A stretch of 64,000 nucleotides of DNA, from NCBI RefSeq assembly GCF_019399895.1, contig NW_027228788.1:626299-690298 (forward strand), in the 5' to 3' direction. Below the pieces are notes generated by a model. It ran no database searches. It had not been told where the DNA came from and saw only the letters and a list, made by a program, of their open reading frames with translations. Source of the stretch: Cardiocondyla obscurior (taxonomy: Eukaryota; Arthropoda; Insecta; Hymenoptera; Formicidae). A program made the position numbers and the translations under genes. This document shows, in pieces, positions 60,922 through 64,000 of the stretch. Position 1 is the stretch's first letter, and each line of letters opens with the position of its first letter.

Positions 60922-63111
60922 GCATACGGGTTTATTCCGAGCCTTCTATTTTCACCAGCAGACGAAATATGTCGGAAAAACATAAAAACATATTCTTAAA
61001 ATTTTGCAACGTAGCATCGTGCGCAACTAAAATTAGATGCATACGGGACAATTTCGAGCTTTCAATTTGCACCAGCAGACGAAATATGGCCGAAAAACAT
61101 AAAAAAATTTTTTTTAATTTTGCAACATAGCATTGTGCGGCAATTAAATGAGATGAATACGGGCCTATTCCGAGCCTATTATTTTTACCAGCAGCCGAGA
61201 TATGGCCGAAAAACGAAAAAAATATTTTTGAAATTTAGCAACATAGCATTGTGCGGCATTTAAAAAAATGCATACGGGTTTATTCCGAGCCTTCTATTTT
61301 CACCAGCAGACGAAATATGGCCGAAAAACATAAAAACATATTTTTAAATTTTGCAACGTAGCATTGTGCGCAACTAAAAATAGATGCATACGGGACAATT
61401 CCGAGCTTTCAATTTGCACCAGCAGACGAAATATGGCCGAAAAACATAAAAAAATTATTTTTAATTTTGCAACATAGCATTGTGCGGCATTTAAAAAGAT
61501 GCATACGGGCCTATTCCGAATTTTATTTTCACCAGCAGCCGAAATATGGCCAAAAACGAAAAAATATTTTTGAAATTTAGCAACATAGCATTGTGCGGCA
61601 TTTAAAAATGCATACGGGTTTATTCCGAGCCTTCTATTTTCACCAGCAGACGAAATATGGCCGAAAAACATAAAAACATATTTTTAAAATTTTGCAACGT
61701 AGCATTGTGCGCAACTAAAAATAGATGCATACGGGACAATTCCGAGCTTTCAATTTGCACCAGCAGACGAAATATGGCCGAAAAACATAAAAAAAATTTT
61801 TTTTAATTTTGCAACATAGCATTGTGCGGCATTTAAAGAAGATGAATACGGGTTTATTCCGAGTTTTCTATTTTCACCAGCAGACGAAATGAACAAAAAA
61901 CAAAAAAAAAAATTTTTTTAATTTGGTAACATAGCATTGTGCGGCAATTAAAGGAGATGAATACGGGCCTATTCCGAGCCTATTATTTTTACCAGCAGCC
62001 GAGATATGGCCGAAAAACGAAAAAAAATATTTTAGATATTTAGCAACATAGCGTTGTGCGGCATTTAAAGAAGATGAATACGGGTTTATTCCGAGTTTTC
62101 TATTTTCACCAGCAGACGAAATATGGCCGAAAAACATAAAAACATATTTTTAAAATTTTGCAACGTAGCATCGTGCGCAACTAAAAATAGATGCATACGG
62201 GACAATTCCGAGCTTTCAATTTGCACCAGCAGACGAAATATGGCCGAAAAACATAAAAAAAATTTTTTTTAATTTTGCAACATAGCATTGTGCGGCATTT
62301 AAGAATATGCATACGGGTTTATTCCGAGTTTTTATTTTCACCAGCAGACGAAATGAACAAAAACAAAAAAAATTTTTTTAATTTGGTAACATAGCATTGT
62401 GCGGCAATTAAAGAAGATGAATACGGGCCTATTCCGAGCCTATTATTTTTACCAGCAGCCGAGATATGGCCGAAAAACGAAAAAAAATATTTTAGAAATT
62501 TAGCAACATAGCATTGTGAGGCATTTAAAAAATATGCATACGGGTTTATTCCGAGTTTTCTATTTTCACCAGCAGACGAAATATGGCCGAAAAACATAAA
62601 AACATATTTTTAAAATTTTGCAACGTAGCATCGTGCGCAACTAAAAATAGATGCATACGGAACAATTCCGAGCTTTCAATTTGCACCAGCAGACGAAATA
62701 TGGCCGAAAAACATAAAAAAATTTTTTTTAATTTTGCAACATAGCATTGTGCGGCATTTAAAGAATATGCATACGGGTTTATTCCGAGTTTTTATTTTCA
62801 CCAGCAGACGAAATGAACAAAAACAAAAAAAAATTTTTTAATTTGGTAACATAGCATTGTGCGGCAATTAAAGGAGATGAATACGGGCCTATTCCGAGCC
62901 TATTATTTTTACCAGCAGCCGAGATATGGCCGAAAAACAAAAAAAAATATTTTAGAAATTTAGCAACATAGCATTGTGCGGCATTTAAAAAAAATGCATA
63001 CGGGTTTATTCCGAGCCTTCTATTTTCACCAGCAGACGAAATATGGCCGAAAAACATAAAAACATATTTTTAAATTTTGCAACGTAGCATTGTGCGCAAC
63101 TAAAAATAGAT

Positions 63112-64000
63112 GCATACGGGACAATTCCGAGCTTTCAATTTGCACCAGCAGACGAAATATGGCCGAAAAACATAAAAAAATTTTTTTTAATTTTGCAACA
63201 TAGCATTGTGCGGCAATTAAATGAGATGAATACGGGCCTATTCCGAGCCTATTATTTTTACCAGCAGCCGAGATATGGCCGAAAAACGAAAAAAATATTT
63301 TTGAAATTTAGCAACATAGCATTGTGCGGCATTTAATAAAAATGCATACGGGTTTATTCTGAGCCTTCTATTTTCACCAGCAGACGAAATATGGCCGAAA
63401 AACATAAAAACATATTTTTAAAATTTTGCAACGTAGCATTGTGCGCAACTAAAAATAGATGCATACGGGACAATTCCGAGCTTTCAATTTGCACCAGCAG
63501 ACGAAATATGGCCGAAAAACATAAAAAATTTTTTTATTTGGCAACATAGCATTGTGCGGCAATTAAAGAAGATGAATACGGGCCATTCCGAGCCTATTAT
63601 TTTTACCAGCAGCCGAGATATGGCCGAAAAACGAAAAAAATATTTTAGATTTAGCAACATAGCATTGTGCGGCATTTAAAAAATGCATACGGGTTTATTC
63701 CGAGTTTTCTATTTTCACCAGCAGACGAAATATGGCCGAAAAACATAAAAACATATTTTTAAAATTTTGCAACGTAGCATTGTGCGCAACTAAAAATAGA
63801 TGCATACGGGACAATTCCGAGCTTTCAATTTGCACCAGCAGACGAAATATGGCCGAAAAACATAAAAAAATTTTTTTATTTGGCAACATAGCATTGTGCG
63901 GCAATTAAAGAAGATGAATACGGGCCTAATCCGAGCCTATTATTTTTACCAGCAGCCGAGATATGGCCGAAAAACGAAAAAAAATATTTTAGATATTTAG
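63112..64000. repeat. Right-half super-unit S8, cut by the window edge
   Basis: It opens with M1 (63112-63460). The C at +468 has GGGCCATTCC, related to GGGCCAAATCC in S4 and S5 and GGGCCAATCC in S6. The window ends inside a class-C monomer that starts at 63916, so the array continues to the right. Confidence 0.9.

Larger units (their letters stand above)
56676..63111. repeat. Right-half super-unit S7 (about 6.4 kb, compound)
   Basis: B-to-B spacings are 3,3,6,5,3,3,4,6,5,3,3,4,4,4. The string 6,5,3,3,4 occurs twice in succession, so this is an internally duplicated unit. It lacks a full M1 opening. Part of M1 (TTAAATGAGAT) appears after the B at 61039. F-type chimeras are at 58393 and 60805. 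It closes with C* at 62879-62995. Confidence 0.84.
1..64000. repeat. Satellite DNA array, ~115-bp monomer with higher-order repeats
   Basis: The whole window is a head-to-tail tandem array of a monomer that ranges from about 108 to 118 bp, most often 113-117 bp. Every copy lies in the same orientation: CACCAGCAG or TACCAGCAG recurs on the + strand about every 115 bp, and I never saw its reverse complement. Two blocks are nearly invariant. One is ACCAGCAG-MCGARATATGGCC and the other is GCAACRTAGCATTGTGCG. Between them lies an A/T tract of variable length. The monomers fall into classes (A to H in the summary) that repeat in ordered groups of 3 to 7. Base composition is about 35% GC by hand count of one class-A copy. 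I do not recognise the family. A centromeric or pericentromeric location is inferred from organisation only. No gene, transposon or unique spacer interrupts the array, and neither edge reaches flanking DNA. Confidence 0.99.

Noticed and set aside
1..64000. CRISPR array (regularly spaced repeats)
   Set aside because: There are no unique spacers. The whole 115-bp unit is repeated, including the A/T linker, and no cas-like frame is present.
1..64000. Transposon, retroelement, rDNA or tRNA insertion within the array
   Set aside because: I walked the monomer starts across the window. Every interval is a small multiple of about 115 bp and every segment is recognisable as satellite.
1..64000. Telomeric or simple-sequence repeat
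   Set aside because: No TTAGGG-type, TTTAGGG-type or TTAGG-type run is present. The period is 115 bp with complex sequence.
1..64000. Naming the host species or an established satellite family
   Set aside because: No monomer class matched a family I can name with confidence, and the array contains no taxonomic marker gene.

Overview
The window is one uninterrupted satellite DNA array. From the first base to the last it is a head-to-tail tandem repeat of an AT-rich monomer of about 115 bp. I saw no unrelated insertion, no inverted copy and no transition to unique sequence. Hand-walking one diagnostic monomer class (B, marked GGGACAATTCC) gave 142 copies. The 141 intervals between them contain about 556 monomers over 63,693 bp, a mean period of about 114.6 bp. 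I support no protein-coding gene, RNA gene, transposon or CRISPR array. The open frames of 60-142 codons on both strands are accidental translations of the repeat.

The organism is most likely a eukaryote, and the array is probably centromeric, pericentromeric or another heterochromatic block. That rests on the multi-kilobase higher-order structure and the absence of genes. I do not recognise the satellite family and cannot name a species. CpG is not depleted in the monomer (6 CpG against about 3.6 expected in one class-A copy), which is not what a heavily germline-methylated array usually shows.

Monomer classes, named here by their own diagnostic bases: A (GGGTTTATTCCGAGCC, ends GCGCAACTAAAAATAGAT), B (GGGACAATTCC), C (GAATACGGGCCTA, AGCAGCCGAGATATGG), D (GACGAAATGAACAAAA), D' (D-like with a GGGCCTATTCC start), E (GGGCCTATTCC with AGCAGCCGAAATATGG), F (A front on a B back), G (GAAATTTTGCAACG with GCGCAACAAAAATAGAT) and H (GAATATGGCC or GAAATGGCC). 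Classes combine into higher-order repeats (HORs). Counting B to B, there are 61 trimers (mostly A-B-C, about 345 bp), 51 tetramers (mostly A-B-D-C, about 460 bp), 9 pentamers, 11 hexamers, 8 heptamers (B-C-H-G-D'-C-A, about 790 bp) and one dimer interval.

Layout. From 1 to about 34.9 kb the array mixes trimers, tetramers, hexamers and all eight heptamers. It contains a 3.44-kb tandem super-unit (7.9-13.3 kb) and a diverged duplication of about 10 kb (0.1-10.7 kb against 14.9-25.1 kb). From about 34.9 kb to the end, class G and the heptamer are absent. The array is there built of super-units of 2.7-6.4 kb, each opening with the same 349-bp trimer. From the 37,676 unit onward each opening is also preceded by a variant C monomer. 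Chimeric monomers (A/B, C/A, G/C), skipped monomers and variants shared at fixed offsets show that unequal exchange and conversion have shaped the array at the monomer, HOR and super-HOR levels.

All coordinates and counts were read by eye and may be off by a few bases. Homopolymer A/T lengths vary between copies and could include sequencing error.
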